Positions 25,194 to 36,504 of a stretch of 64,000 nucleotides of DNA are shown here, one piece after another. The translations under genes were made by a program, and so were the position numbers. Every line of letters begins with the position of its first letter. The stretch's first letter is position 1. The notes beneath the pieces are model-generated. The model ran no database searches. It saw nothing but the letters and a program-made list of their open reading frames with translations, and was not told where the DNA came from. The stretch is from Eledone cirrhosa (Eukaryota; Mollusca; Cephalopoda; Octopoda; Eledonidae): NCBI GenBank assembly GCA_964016885.1, contig OZ024744.1, positions 27,724,108 to 27,788,107 on the forward strand, written 5' to 3'.

Positions 25194-28100
25194 GCTGTCG
25201 GTGTTATAACTGTTATTAGTTACTGTTGTTGTTGTTGTTGTTCTCGCTGTTACCACTGTTATTGTCAATGTTGTTGTTGTTGTCGCTGTTATAACTGTTA
25301 TTGTCACTGTTATTGTTGTCGCTGTTATAACTCTTATTGTCAATGTTGTTGTTGTTGTCGTTGTTATCACTGTTATTGTCATTATTGTTATTGTCGCTGT
25401 TATCACTGTTATTGTCATTGCTGTTGTTGTTGTTGTCGCTGTTATCACTGTTATTGTCACTGTTGTTGTTGTCGCTTCTATAACTGTTATTGTCACTATT
25501 GCTGTTGTTGTTGTCGCTGTTATCACTCTTATTGTCATTGTTGTTGTCGCTGTTATCACTGTTATTGTCACTGTTGTTGTTCTCGCTGTTATAACTGTTA
25601 TTCTCACTGTTGTTGTTCTGGCTGTTATCACTGGTATTGACACTGTTGTTGTTTTTATTGTCGCTGTTAGAACTGTTATTGTCACTGTTGTTATTGCTGT
25701 TGTCGCTGTTATAACTGTTATTGTCACTTTTGTTGTTGTTGTTCTTGCTGTTATCACTGTTATTGTCATTGTTGTTGTTGTCGCTGTTATCACTGTTATT
25801 GTCATTGTTGTTGTTGTCGCTGTTCTCACTGTTATTGTCACTGTTGTTGTTCTTCTCGCTGTTATCACTGTTATTGTCACTGTTGTTGTTCTTCTCGCTG
25901 TTATCACTGTTATTGTCATTGTTGTTGTTGTTGTGTTCGCTGTTATAACTGTTATTGTCATTGTTGTTGTTGTTGTTGTTGTCGCTGTTATCACTGTTAT
26001 TGTCACTGTTGTTGTTGTCGCTGGTATAACTGTTATTGTCACTGTTGTTTTTGTTGTTGTCGCTGTTATCATTGTTATTGTCACTGTTGTTGTTGTCGCT
26101 GTTATAACTGTTATTGTCACTGTTGTTGTTGTTGTCACTGTTATCACTGTTATTGTCACTGTTGTTGTTGTTCCCGCTGTTATCACTGTTATTGTCATTG
26201 TTGTTGTTGTCGCTATTATCACTGTTATTGTCACTGTTGCTGTTGTTGTCGCTGTTATCTCTGTTATTGTCATTGTTGTTGTCGATGTTATAACTGTTAC
26301 TGTCATTGTTGTTGTTGTTGTTGCTGTTATCACTGTTATTGTCACTGTTGTTGTTGTTGTTGTTGTTGTTGTCGCTGTTATCACTGTTATTGTCACTGTT
26401 GTTGTTGTTGTCACTGTTATAAATGTTATTGTCACTGTTGTCGTTGTTGTCGCTGTTATCACTGTTATTGTCACTGTTGTTGTTGTTGTTGTCGCTGTCA
26501 TAACTGTTCTTTTCACTGTTGTTGTTGTTGTTGTTGTTCTCGCTGTTATCACTGTTATTGTCACTGTTGTTGTCGCTGTTATCACTGTTATTGTCACTGT
26601 TGTTATTGTTGTTGTTGCTGTTATCACTGTTATTGTCACTGTTGTAGTTGTTGTCGCTGTTATAACTGTTATTGTCACTGTTGTTGTTGTTGTTGCTGTC
26701 GCTGTTATCACTGTTATTGTCATAGTGGTTGTTGTGGCTGTTATCACTGTTATTGTCACTGTTGTTGTCGCTGTTATTACTGTTATTTTCATTGTTGTTG
26801 TTGTTGTTGTTCTCTCTGTTATCACTGGTATTGTCACTGTTGTTGTTGTTCTCGCTGTTATAACTGTTATTGTGACTGTTGTTGTTGTCGCTGTTATAAC
26901 TGTTATTGTCATTGTTGTTGTTGTTGTCGCTGTTATCACTGTTATTAACACTGTTGTTGTTGTTGTTCTCGCTGTTATCACTGTTATTGTCACTGTTGTT
27001 GTTGTTGTCGCTGTTATAACTGTTATTGTCACTGTTGTTGTTGCTGTTGTCGCTGTCATAACTCTTATTGTCACTGTTGTTGTTGTCGTTGTTATCACTG
27101 TTATTGTCATTATTGTTGTTCTCGCTGTTATCACTGGTATTGACACTGTTGTTGTTGTTGTCGCTGTTATAACTGTTATTGTCTCTGTTGATGTTGTTGT
27201 CGCTGTTATAATTGTTATTGTCACTGTTGTTGTTGTCGCTATTATAACTCTTATTGTCACTGTTGTTGTTGTTGTCGTTGTTATCACTGTTATTGTCATT
27301 ATTGTTGTTGTCGCTGTTATTACTGTTATTGTCATTGTTGTTGTTGTTGTCGCTGTTATCACTGTTATTGTCGCTGTTATAACTGTTATTGTCACTATTG
27401 CTTTTGTTGTCGCTCTTATCACTCTTATTGTCATTGTTATTGTTGTTCTCGCTGCTATCCCTTTTATTGTCATTGTTGTTGTTGTTGTACTCGCTGTTAT
27501 CACTGTTATTGTCATTGTTGTTGTTGTTGTCGCTGTTATCACTGTTATTGTCACTGTTTTTGTTGTTGTCGCTATTATCACTGTTATTGTCACTGTTGTT
27601 TTTGTTTTTGTCGCTGTTATCACTGTTATTTTCATTGTTTTTTTGTTGTTCTCGCATTTATCACTGTTATTGTCAGTGTTGTTTTTGTTGTTCTCGCTGT
27701 TATCACTGTTGTCGTCACTGTTGATGTTGTTGTCGCTGTTATAATTGTTATTGTGACTGTTGTTGTTGTTGTTGTTGTCGCTGTTATAACTGTTATTGTC
27801 ATTGTTGTTGTTGTCGCTGTTATCACTGTTATTGACACTGTTGTTGCTGTTGTTCTCGCTGTTATCACTGTTATTGTCACTGTTGATTTTGTTTCTCTCG
27901 CTGTTACCACTGTTATTGTCAATGTTCTTGTTGTTGTCGCTGTTATAACTGTTATTGTCACTGTTGTTGTTGTTGTTGTCGCTGTTATAACTCTTATTGT
28001 CACTGTTGTTGTTGTTGTTGTCGTTGTTATCACTGTTATTGTCATTATTGTTATTGTCGCTGATATCACTGTTATTGTCAATGTTGTTGTTGTTGTCGCT

Positions 28101-28247
28101 GTTATCGCTTTTATTGTCACTGTTTTTGTTGTTGTCGCTTCTATAACTGTTATTTTCACTATTGCTGTTGTTGTCGCTGTTATCACTGTTATTGTCACTG
28201 TTGTTGTTCTCGCTGTTATAACTGTTATTCTCACTGTTGTTGTTGTT
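25194..28247 (+). repeat. 3,054-bp near-identical tandem duplication, copy 2
   Basis: This is the second copy of 22140-25193. The internal junction at 25182-25193 is a (GTT)4 run: the bases to its left match the left flank of 28236 (TTATTCTCACTG) and those to its right match the right flank of 22139 (GCTGTCGG). That is the pattern expected of unequal crossing-over inside a GTT tract. Such low divergence over 3 kb means either a very young event or an assembly duplication. Confidence 0.96.
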
Positions 28248-30348
28248 CTCGCTGTTATCACTGGTATTGACACTGTTGTTGTTTTTATTGTCGCTGTTAT
28301 AACTGTTATTGTCACTGTTGTTATTGTTGTTGTTGCTGTTATAACTGTTATTGTCACTGTTGTTGTTGTTCTCGCTGTTATCACTGTTATTGTCATTGTT
28401 GTTGTTGTCGCTGTTATCACTGTTATTGTCAGTGTTGTTGTTGTCGCTGTTATCACTGTTATTGTCACTGTTGTTGTTGTTCTCGCTGTTATCACTGTTA
28501 TTGTCACTGTTGCTGTTCTTCTCGCTGTTATAACTGTTATTGTCATTGTTGTTGTTGTTGGTGTTGTCGCTGTTATCACTGTTATTGTCACTGTTTGTTG
28601 GTGTCGCTGGTATAACTGTTATTGTCACTGTTGTTTTTGTTGTTGTCGCTGTTATCACTGTTGTTGTCAATGTTGTTGTTGTCGCTGTTATAACTGTTAT
28701 TGTCATTGTTGTTGTTGTCACTGTTATCACTGTTATTGTCACTGTTGTTGTTCTCGCTGTTATCACTGTTATTGTCATTGTTGTTGTTGTCACTGTTGCT
28801 GTTGTTGTCGCTGTTATCTCTGTTATTGTCATTGTTGTTGTCGCTGTTATAACTGTTATTGTCACTGTTGTTGTTGTTGCTGTCGCTGTTATCACTGTTA
28901 TTGTCATTGTTGCTGTTGTACTCGCTGTTATCACTGTTATTGTTGTTGTTGTTGTGGCTGTTATCACTGTTATTGTCACTGTTGTTGTCGCTGTTATCAC
29001 TGTTATTTTCATTGTTGTTGTTGTTGTTCTCTCTGTTATCACTGTTGTTGTCACTGTTATTGTCACTGTTGTTGTTGTTCTCGCTGTAATAACTGTTATT
29101 GTGACTGTTGTTGTTGTCGCTGTTATAACTGTTATTGTCATTGTTGTTGTTGTTGTCGCTGTTATCACTGTTATTAACACTGTTGTTGTTGTTCTCGCTG
29201 TTATCACTGTTAGTGTCACTGTTGTTGTTGTCGCTGTTATCACTGTTATTGTCACTGTTGTTGTTGCTGTTGTCGCTGTCATAACTCTTATTGTCACTGT
29301 TGTTGTTGTTGTTGTCGTTGTTATCACTGTTATTGTCATTATTGTTGTTCTCGCTGTTATCACTGGTATTGAAACTGTTGTTGTTGTTGTTGTTGTTGTC
29401 GCTGTTATAACTGTTATTATCTCTGTTGATGTTGTTGTTGTCGCTGTTATAACTGTTATTGTCACTGTTGTTGTTGTCGCTGTTATAACTCTTATTGTCC
29501 CTGTTGTTGTTGTCGCTGTTATAACTGTTATTGTCACTATTGCTTTTGTTGTTGTCGCTCTTATCACTCTTATTGTCATTGTTGTTGTTGTTCTCGCAGC
29601 TATCCCTGTTATTGTCATTGTTGTTGTTGTTGTACTCGCTGTTATCACTGTTATTGTCATTGTTGTTGTTGTTGTCGCTGTTATCACTGTTATTGTCATT
29701 GTTGTTGTTGTTGTCGCTATTATCAATGTTATTGTCACTGTTGTTTTTGTTGTTGTCGCTGTTATCACTGTTATTTTCATTGTTTTTTTTGTTGTTCTCG
29801 CATTTATCACTGTTATTGTCAGTGTTGTTGTTGTTGTTCTCGCTGTTATCACTGTTGTCGTCACTGTTGTTGTTGTTGTCGCTGTTATAACTGTTATTGT
29901 GACTGTTGTTTTTGTTGTTGTCGCTGTTATAACTGTTATTGTCATTGTTGTTGTTGTCGCTGTTATCACTGTTATTGACACTGTTGTTGCTGTTGTTCTC
30001 GCTGTTATCACTGTTATTGTCACTGTTGTTGTTGTTGCTCTCGCTGTTACCACTGTTATTGTCAATGTTGTTGTTGTTGTCGCTGTTATAACTGTTATTG
30101 TCACTGTTGTTGTTGTTGTTGTCGCTGTTATAACTCTTATTGTCATTATTGTTATTGTCGCTGATATCACTGTTATTGTCATTGTTGTTGTTGTTGTCGC
30201 TGTTATCGCTTTTATTGTCACTGTTTTTGTTGTTGTCGCTTCTATAACTGTTATTTTCACTATTGCTGTTGTTGTCGCTGTTATCACTGTTATTGTCACT
30301 GTTGTTGTTCTCGCTGTTATAACTGTTATTCTCACTGTTGTTGTTGTT
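28248..30348 (+). repeat. Higher-order copy of about 2.1 kb (first of pair)
   Basis: This copy starts at a CTCGCTGTTATCACTGGTATTGACACTG monomer and ends where that monomer recurs at 30349, 2,101 bases later. It contains TGTTTGTTGG (28592), GTACTCGCTG with GTGGCTG, GTGACTG, ATTAACACTG, GTATTGAAACTG, GCATTTATC (29800), GTTATCGCTTTTATTG and GTTATTCTCACTG. The order matches 30349-32544 and the start of block X1 (8374 onward). Confidence 0.85.
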
Positions 30349-32544
30349 CTCGCTGTTATCACTGGTATTGACACTGTTGTTGTTTTTATTGTCGCTGTTA
30401 TAACTGTTATTGTCACTGTTGTTATTGTTGTTGTCGCTGTTATAACTGTTATTGTCACTGTTGTTGTTGTTGTTCTCGCTGTTATCACTGTTATTGTCAT
30501 TGTTGTTCTTGTCGCTGTTATCACTGTTATTGTCATTGTTGTTGTTGTCGCTGTTATCACTGTTATTGTCACTGTTGTTGTTGTTCTCGCTGTTATCACT
30601 GTTATTGTCACTGTTGCTGTTCTTCTCGCTGTTATAACTGTTATTGTCATTGTTGTTGTTGTTGTTGTTGTCGCTGTTATCACTGTTATTGTCACTGTTT
30701 GTTGGTGTCGCTGGTATAACTGTTATTGTCACTGTTGTTTTTGTTGTTATCGCTGTTATCACTGTTATTGTCAATGTTGTTGTTGTCGTTGTTATAACTG
30801 TTATTGTCATTGTTGTTGTTGTCACTGTTATCACTGTTATTGTCACTGTTGTTGTTCTCGCTGTTATCACTGTTATTGTCATTGTTGTTGTTGTCGCTGT
30901 TATCACTGTTATTGTCACTGTTGCTGTTGCTGTCGCTGTTATCTCTGTTATTGTCATTGTTGTAGTCGCTGTTATAACTGTTATTGTCACTGTTGTCGTT
31001 GTTGCTGTCGCTGTTATCACTGTTATTGTCATTGTTGCTGTTGTACTCGCTGTTATCACTGTTATTGTTGTTGTTGTTGTGGCTGTTATCACTGTTATTG
31101 TCACTGTTGTTGTCGCTGTTATCACTGTTATTTTCATTGTTGTTGTTGTTGTTCTCTCTGTTATCACTGTTGTTGTCACTGTTATTGTCACTGTTGTTGT
31201 TCTCGCTGTAATAACTGTTATTGTGACTGTTGTTGTTGTCGCTGTTATAACTGTTATTGTCATTGTTGTTGTTGTTGTCGCTGTTATCACTGTTATTAAC
31301 ACTGTTGTTGTTGTTGTTCTCGCTGTTATCACTGTTAGTGTCACTGTTGTTGTTGTCGCTGTTATCACTGTTATTGTCACTGTTGTTGTTGCTGTTGTCG
31401 CTGTCATAACTCTTATTGTCACTGTTGTTGTTGTTGTTGTCGTTGTTATCACTGTTATTGTCATTATTGTTGTTCTCGCTGTTATCACTGGTATTGAAAC
31501 TGTTGTTGTTGTTGTTGTTGTCGCTGTTATAACTGTTATTATCTCTGTTGATGTTGTTGTTGTCGCTGTTATAACTGTTATTGTCACTGTTGTTGTTGTC
31601 GCTGTTATAACTCTTATTGTCACTGTTGTTGTTGTTGTCGTCGTTGTTATCACTGTTATTGTCATTATTGTTGTTGTCGCTGTTATAACTGTTATTCTCA
31701 CAGTTGTTGTTGTTGTTCTCGCTGTTATCACTGTCATCGTGATCGTTGTTGTTGTTGTTCTGGCTGTTATCACTGTTATTGTCACTGCTGTTGTCGCTGT
31801 TATCACTGTTATTGTCCCTGTTGTTGTTGTCGCTGTTATAACTGTTATTGTCACTATTGCTTTTGTTGTTGTCGCTCTTATCACTCTTATTGTCATTGTT
31901 GTTGTTGTTCTCGCTGCTATCCCTGTTATTGTCATTGTTGTTGTTGTTGTACTCGCTGTTATCACTGTTATTGTCATTGTTGTTGTTGTTGTCGCTGTTA
32001 TCACTGTTATTGTCACTGTTTTTGTTGTTGTCGCTATTATCACTGTTATTGTCACTGTTGTTTTTTTTGTTGTCACTGTTATCACTGTTATTTTCATTGT
32101 TTTTGTTGTTGTTCTCGCATTTATCACTGTTATTGTCAGTGTTGTTGTTGTTGTTCTCGCTGTTATCACTGTCGTCGTCACTGTTGTCGTTGTTGTCGCT
32201 GTTATAACTGTTATTTTGACAGTTGTTGTTGTTGTTGTCGCTGTTATAACTGTTATTGTCATTGTTGTTGTTGTCGCTGTTATCACTGTTATTGAAACTG
32301 TTGTTGCTGTTGTTCTCGCTGTTATCACTGTTATTGTCACTGTTGTTGTTGTTGTTCTCGCTGTTACCACTGTTATTGTCACTGTTGTTGTTGTTGTCGC
32401 TTCTATAACTGTTATTGTCACTATTGCTGTTGTTGTTGTCGCTGTTATCACTCTTATTTTCATTGTTGTTGTTGTCGCTGTTATCACTGTTATTGTCACT
32501 GTTGTTGTTCTCGCTGTTATAACTGTTATTCTCACTGTTGTTGT
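30349..32544 (+). repeat. Higher-order copy of about 2.2 kb (second of pair)
   Basis: This is the next copy in the same order, with TGTTTGTTGG at 30696 and GCATTTATC at 32117. It has a local oddity at 31726-31750, where GTTATCACTGTCATCGTGATCG replaces the usual spacer, and CTGGCTG and CTGCTGTTG forms follow. It also begins the second large block (X2), so the pair and the X1/X2 homology overlap. Confidence 0.83.
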
Positions 32545-34332
32545 TCTGGCTGTTATCACTGGTATTGACACTGTTGTTGTTTTTATTGTCGCTGTTAGAA
32601 CTGTTATTGTCACTGTTGTTATTGTTGTTGTCGCTGTTATAACTGTTATTGTCACTGTTGTTGTTGTTGTTCTCGATGTTATCACTGTTATTGTCATTGT
32701 TGTTGTTGTCGCTGTTATCACTGTTATTGTCATTGTTGTTGTTGTCGCTGTTATCACTGTTATTGTCACTGTTGTTGTTGTTCTCGCTGTTATCACTGTT
32801 ATTGTCACTGTTGTTCTTCTCGCTGTTATCACTGTTATTGTCATTGTTGTTGCTGTTGTGTTCGCTGTTATAACTGTTATTGTCATTGTTGTTGTTGTTG
32901 TCGCTGTTATCACTGTTATTGTCACTGTTGTTGTTGTCGCTGGTATAACTGTTATTGTCACTGTTTTTTTTTGTTGTTGTCGCTGTTTTCACTGTTATCG
33001 TCACTGTTGTTGTTGTCGCTGTTATAACTGTTATTGTCACTGTTGTTGTTGTTGTCACTGTTATCACGGTTATTGTCACTGTTGTTGTTGTTCTCGCTGT
33101 TATCACTGTTATTGTCATTGTTGTTGTTGTCGCTGTTATCACTGTTATTGTCACTGTTGCTGTTGTTGTCGCTGTTATCTCTGTTATTGTCATTGTTGTT
33201 GTCGCTATTATAACTGTTATTGTCATTGTTGTTGTTGTTGTTGCTGTTATAACTGTTACTGTCACTGTTGTTGTCGTCGCTGTTATCACTGTTATTTTCA
33301 TTGTTGTTGTTGTTGTTCTCTCTGTTATCACTGTTATTGTCACTGTTATTGTCACTGTTGTTGTTGTTCTCGCTGTTATAACTGTTATTGTGTCTGTTGT
33401 TGTTGTCGCTGTTATAACTGTTATTGTCATTGTTGTTGTTGTTGTCGCTGTTATCACTGTTATTAACATTGTTGTTGTTGTTGTTCTCGCTGTTATCACT
33501 GTTATTGTCACTGTTGTTGTTGTTGTCGCTGTTATAACTGTTATTGTCACTGTTGTTGTCGCTGTTATCACTGTTATTGTCACTGTTGTTATTGTCGCTG
33601 TTATCACTGTTATTGTCACTGTTGCTGTTGTTGTCGCTGTTATCACTGCTATTGTCATTGTTGTTGTTGTTGTCGCTGTTATCACTGTGATTGTCATTGT
33701 TATTGTTGTTGTTGTTCTCGCTGTTATCACCGTTATTGTCACCGTTGTTGTCGCTGTTATCACTGTTATTGTCACTGTCGTTATTGTTGTTGTTGCTGTT
33801 ATCACTGTTATTGTCACTGTTGTTGTTGTTGTCGCTGTTATAACTGTTATTGTCACTGTTGTTGTTGTTGTTGATGTCGCTGTTATCACTGTTATTTTCA
33901 TTGTTTCTGTTGTACTCGCTGTTATCACTGTTATTGTTGTTGTTGTTGTAGCTGTTATCACTGTTATTGTCACTGTTGTTGTCGCTGTTATCACTGTTAT
34001 TTTCATTGTTGTTCTCTCTGTTATCACTGTTATTGTCACTGTTATTGTCACTGTTGTTGTTGTTCTCGCTGTTATAACTGTTATTGTCATTGTTGTTGTT
34101 GTTGTCGCTGTTATCACTGTTATTAACACTGTTGTTGTTGTTGTTCTCGCTGTTATCACTGTTATTGTCACTGTTGTTGTTGTCGCTGTTATGACTGTTA
34201 TTGTCACTGTTGTTGCTGTTGTCGCTGTCATAACTCTTATTGTCACTGTTGTTGTTGTTGTCGTTATTATCACTGTTATTGTCATTATTGTTGTTCTCGC
34301 TGTTATCACTGGTATTGACACTGTTGTTGTTG

Positions 34333-35559
34333 TTGTTGTCGCTGTTATAACTGTTATTGTCTCTGTTGATGTTGTTGTTGTCGCTGTTATAACTGTTATT
34401 GTCACTGTTGTTGTTGTCGCTGTTATAACTCTTATTGTCACTGTTGTTGTTGTTGTCGTCGTTGTTATCACTGTTATTGTCATTATTGTTGTTGTCGCTG
34501 TTATCACTGTTGTTGTCATTGTTGTTGTTGTTGTCGATGTTATCACTGTTATTGTCCCTGTTGTTGTTGTCGCTGTTATAACTGTTATTGTCACTATTGC
34601 TTTTGTTTTTGTCGCTCTTATCACTCTTATTGTCATTGTTGTTGTTGTTCTCGCTGCTATCCCTGTTATTGTAATTGTTGTTGTTGTTGTACTCGCTGTT
34701 ATCACTGTTATTGTCATTGTTGTTGTTGTTGTCACTGTTATCACTGTTATTGTCACTGTTTTTGTTGTTGTCGCTATTATCACTGTTATTGTCACTGTTG
34801 TTTTTGTTGTTGTCGCTGTTATCACTGTTATTTTCATTGTTTTTGTTGTTGTTCTCGCATTTATCACTGTTATTGTCAGTGTTGTTGTTCTTGTTCTCGC
34901 TGTTATCACTAGCGTCGTCACTGTTGTTGTTGTTGTCGCTTCTATAACTGGTATTGTCACTATTGCTGTTGTTGTTGTCGCTGTTATCACTCTTATTGTC
35001 ATCGTTGTTGTTGTCGCTGTTATCACTGTTATTGTCACTGTTATTGTTCTCGCTATTATAACTGTTATTCTCACTGTTGTTGTTCTCGCTGTTATCAATG
35101 GTATTGACACTGTTGTTGTTTTTATTGTCGCTGTTAGAACTGTTATTGTCACTGTTGTTATTGTTGTTGTCGCTGTTATAACTGTTATTGTCACTGTTGT
35201 TGTTGTTGTTCTCGCTGTTATCACTGTTATTGTCATTGTTGTTGTTTACGCTGTTATCACTGTTATTGTCATTGTTGTTGTTGTCGCTGTTATCACTGTT
35301 ATTGTCACTGTTGTTGATGTTCTCGCTGTTATCACTGTTATTGTCACTGTTGTTCTTCTTCTCGCTGTTATCACTGTTATTGTCATTGTTGTTGTTGTTG
35401 TGTTCGCTGTTATAACTGTTATTGTCATTGTTGTTATTGTTGTTGTTGTTGTCGCTGTTATCACTGTTATTGTCACTGTTGTTGTTGTCGCTGGTATAAC
35501 TGTTATTGTCACTGTTGTTTTTGTTGTTGTCGCTGTTATCACTGTTATTGTCACTGTTG
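34333..35559 (+). repeat. 1.22-kb tandem duplication, copy 1
   Basis: About 945 bases from near 34333 match 35560-36504. The offset is 1,227 bases before about 34930 and 1,224 after it, because copy 1 has one extra GTT triplet near 34930. Copy 1 also reads ATCACTGTTGTTGTC near 34505 where copy 2 has ATCACTGTTATTGTC. Shared markers are CTCTGTTGATG (34361/35588), GCATTTATC (34857/36084), ATCACTAGCGTCG and the unusual GTTGTTTACGCTG. The last 280 bases of copy 1 have no equivalent after copy 2. Confidence 0.9.
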
Positions 35560-36504
35560 TTGTTGTCGCTGTTATAACTGTTATTGTCTCTGTTGATGTT
35601 GTTGTTGTCGCTGTTATAACTGTTATTGTCACTGTTGTTGTTGTCGCTGTTATAACTCTTATTGTCACTGTTGTTGTTGTTGTCGTCGTTGTTATCACTG
35701 TTATTGTCATTATTGTTGTTGTCGCTGTTATCACTGTTATTGTCATTGTTGTTGTTGTTGTCGATGTTATCACTGTTATTGTCCCTGTTGTTGTTGTCGC
35801 TGTTATAACTGTTATTGTCACTATTGCTTTTGTTTTTGTCGCTCTTATCACTCTTATTGTCATTGTTGTTGTTGTTCTCGCTGCTATCCCTGTTATTGTA
35901 ATTGTTGTTGTTGTTGTACTCGCTGTTATCACTGTTATTGTCATTGTTGTTGTTGTTGTCACTGTTATCACTGTTATTGTCACTGTTTTTGTTGTTGTCG
36001 CTATTATCACTGTTATTGTCACTGTTGTTTTTGTTGTTGTCGCTGTTATCACTGTTATTTTCATTGTTTTTGTTGTTGTTCTCGCATTTATCACTGTTAT
36101 TGTCAGTGTTGTTGTTCTTGTTCTCGCTGTTATCACTAGCGTCGTCACTGTTGTTGTTGTCGCTTCTATAACTGGTATTGTCACTATTGCTGTTGTTGTT
36201 GTCGCTGTTATCACTCTTATTGTCATCGTTGTTGTTGTCGCTGTTATCACTGTTATTGTCACTGTTATTGTTCTCGCTATTATAACTGTTATTCTCACTG
36301 TTGTTGTTCTCGCTGTTATCAATGGTATTGACACTGTTGTTGTTTTTATTGTCGCTGTTAGAACTGTTATTGTCACTGTTGTTATTGTTGTTGTCGCTGT
36401 TATAACTGTTATTGTCACTGTTGTTGTTGTTGTTCTCGCTGTTATCACTGTTATTGTCATTGTTGTTGTTTACGCTGTTATCACTGTTATTGTCATTGTT
36501 GTTG
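35560..36504 (+). repeat. 1.22-kb tandem duplication, copy 2
   Basis: This is the second copy, ending soon after the GTTGTTTACGCTG monomer, where the array switches to the GTTATAACTGTTACTG series. The corresponding X1 region (about 12.0-13.0 kb) has only one copy, so the event followed the X1/X2 duplication or the extra copy was lost from X1. Confidence 0.9.

Noticed and set aside
22140..28247. The 3,054-bp repeat as a transposon or composite element
   Set aside because: It consists wholly of satellite monomers, has no terminal repeats or coding domain, and its boundary is a GTT run consistent with unequal crossover.
21603..30695. 3,030-codon open frame on - mixing TVTITVITA and SDNNSDNSDNNN repeats as an Asn/Ser/Thr-rich surface protein
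   Set aside because: The same stop-free composition explains it. The peptide changes character abruptly at each frame-breaking monomer, and it crosses both copies of the 3,054-bp duplication.
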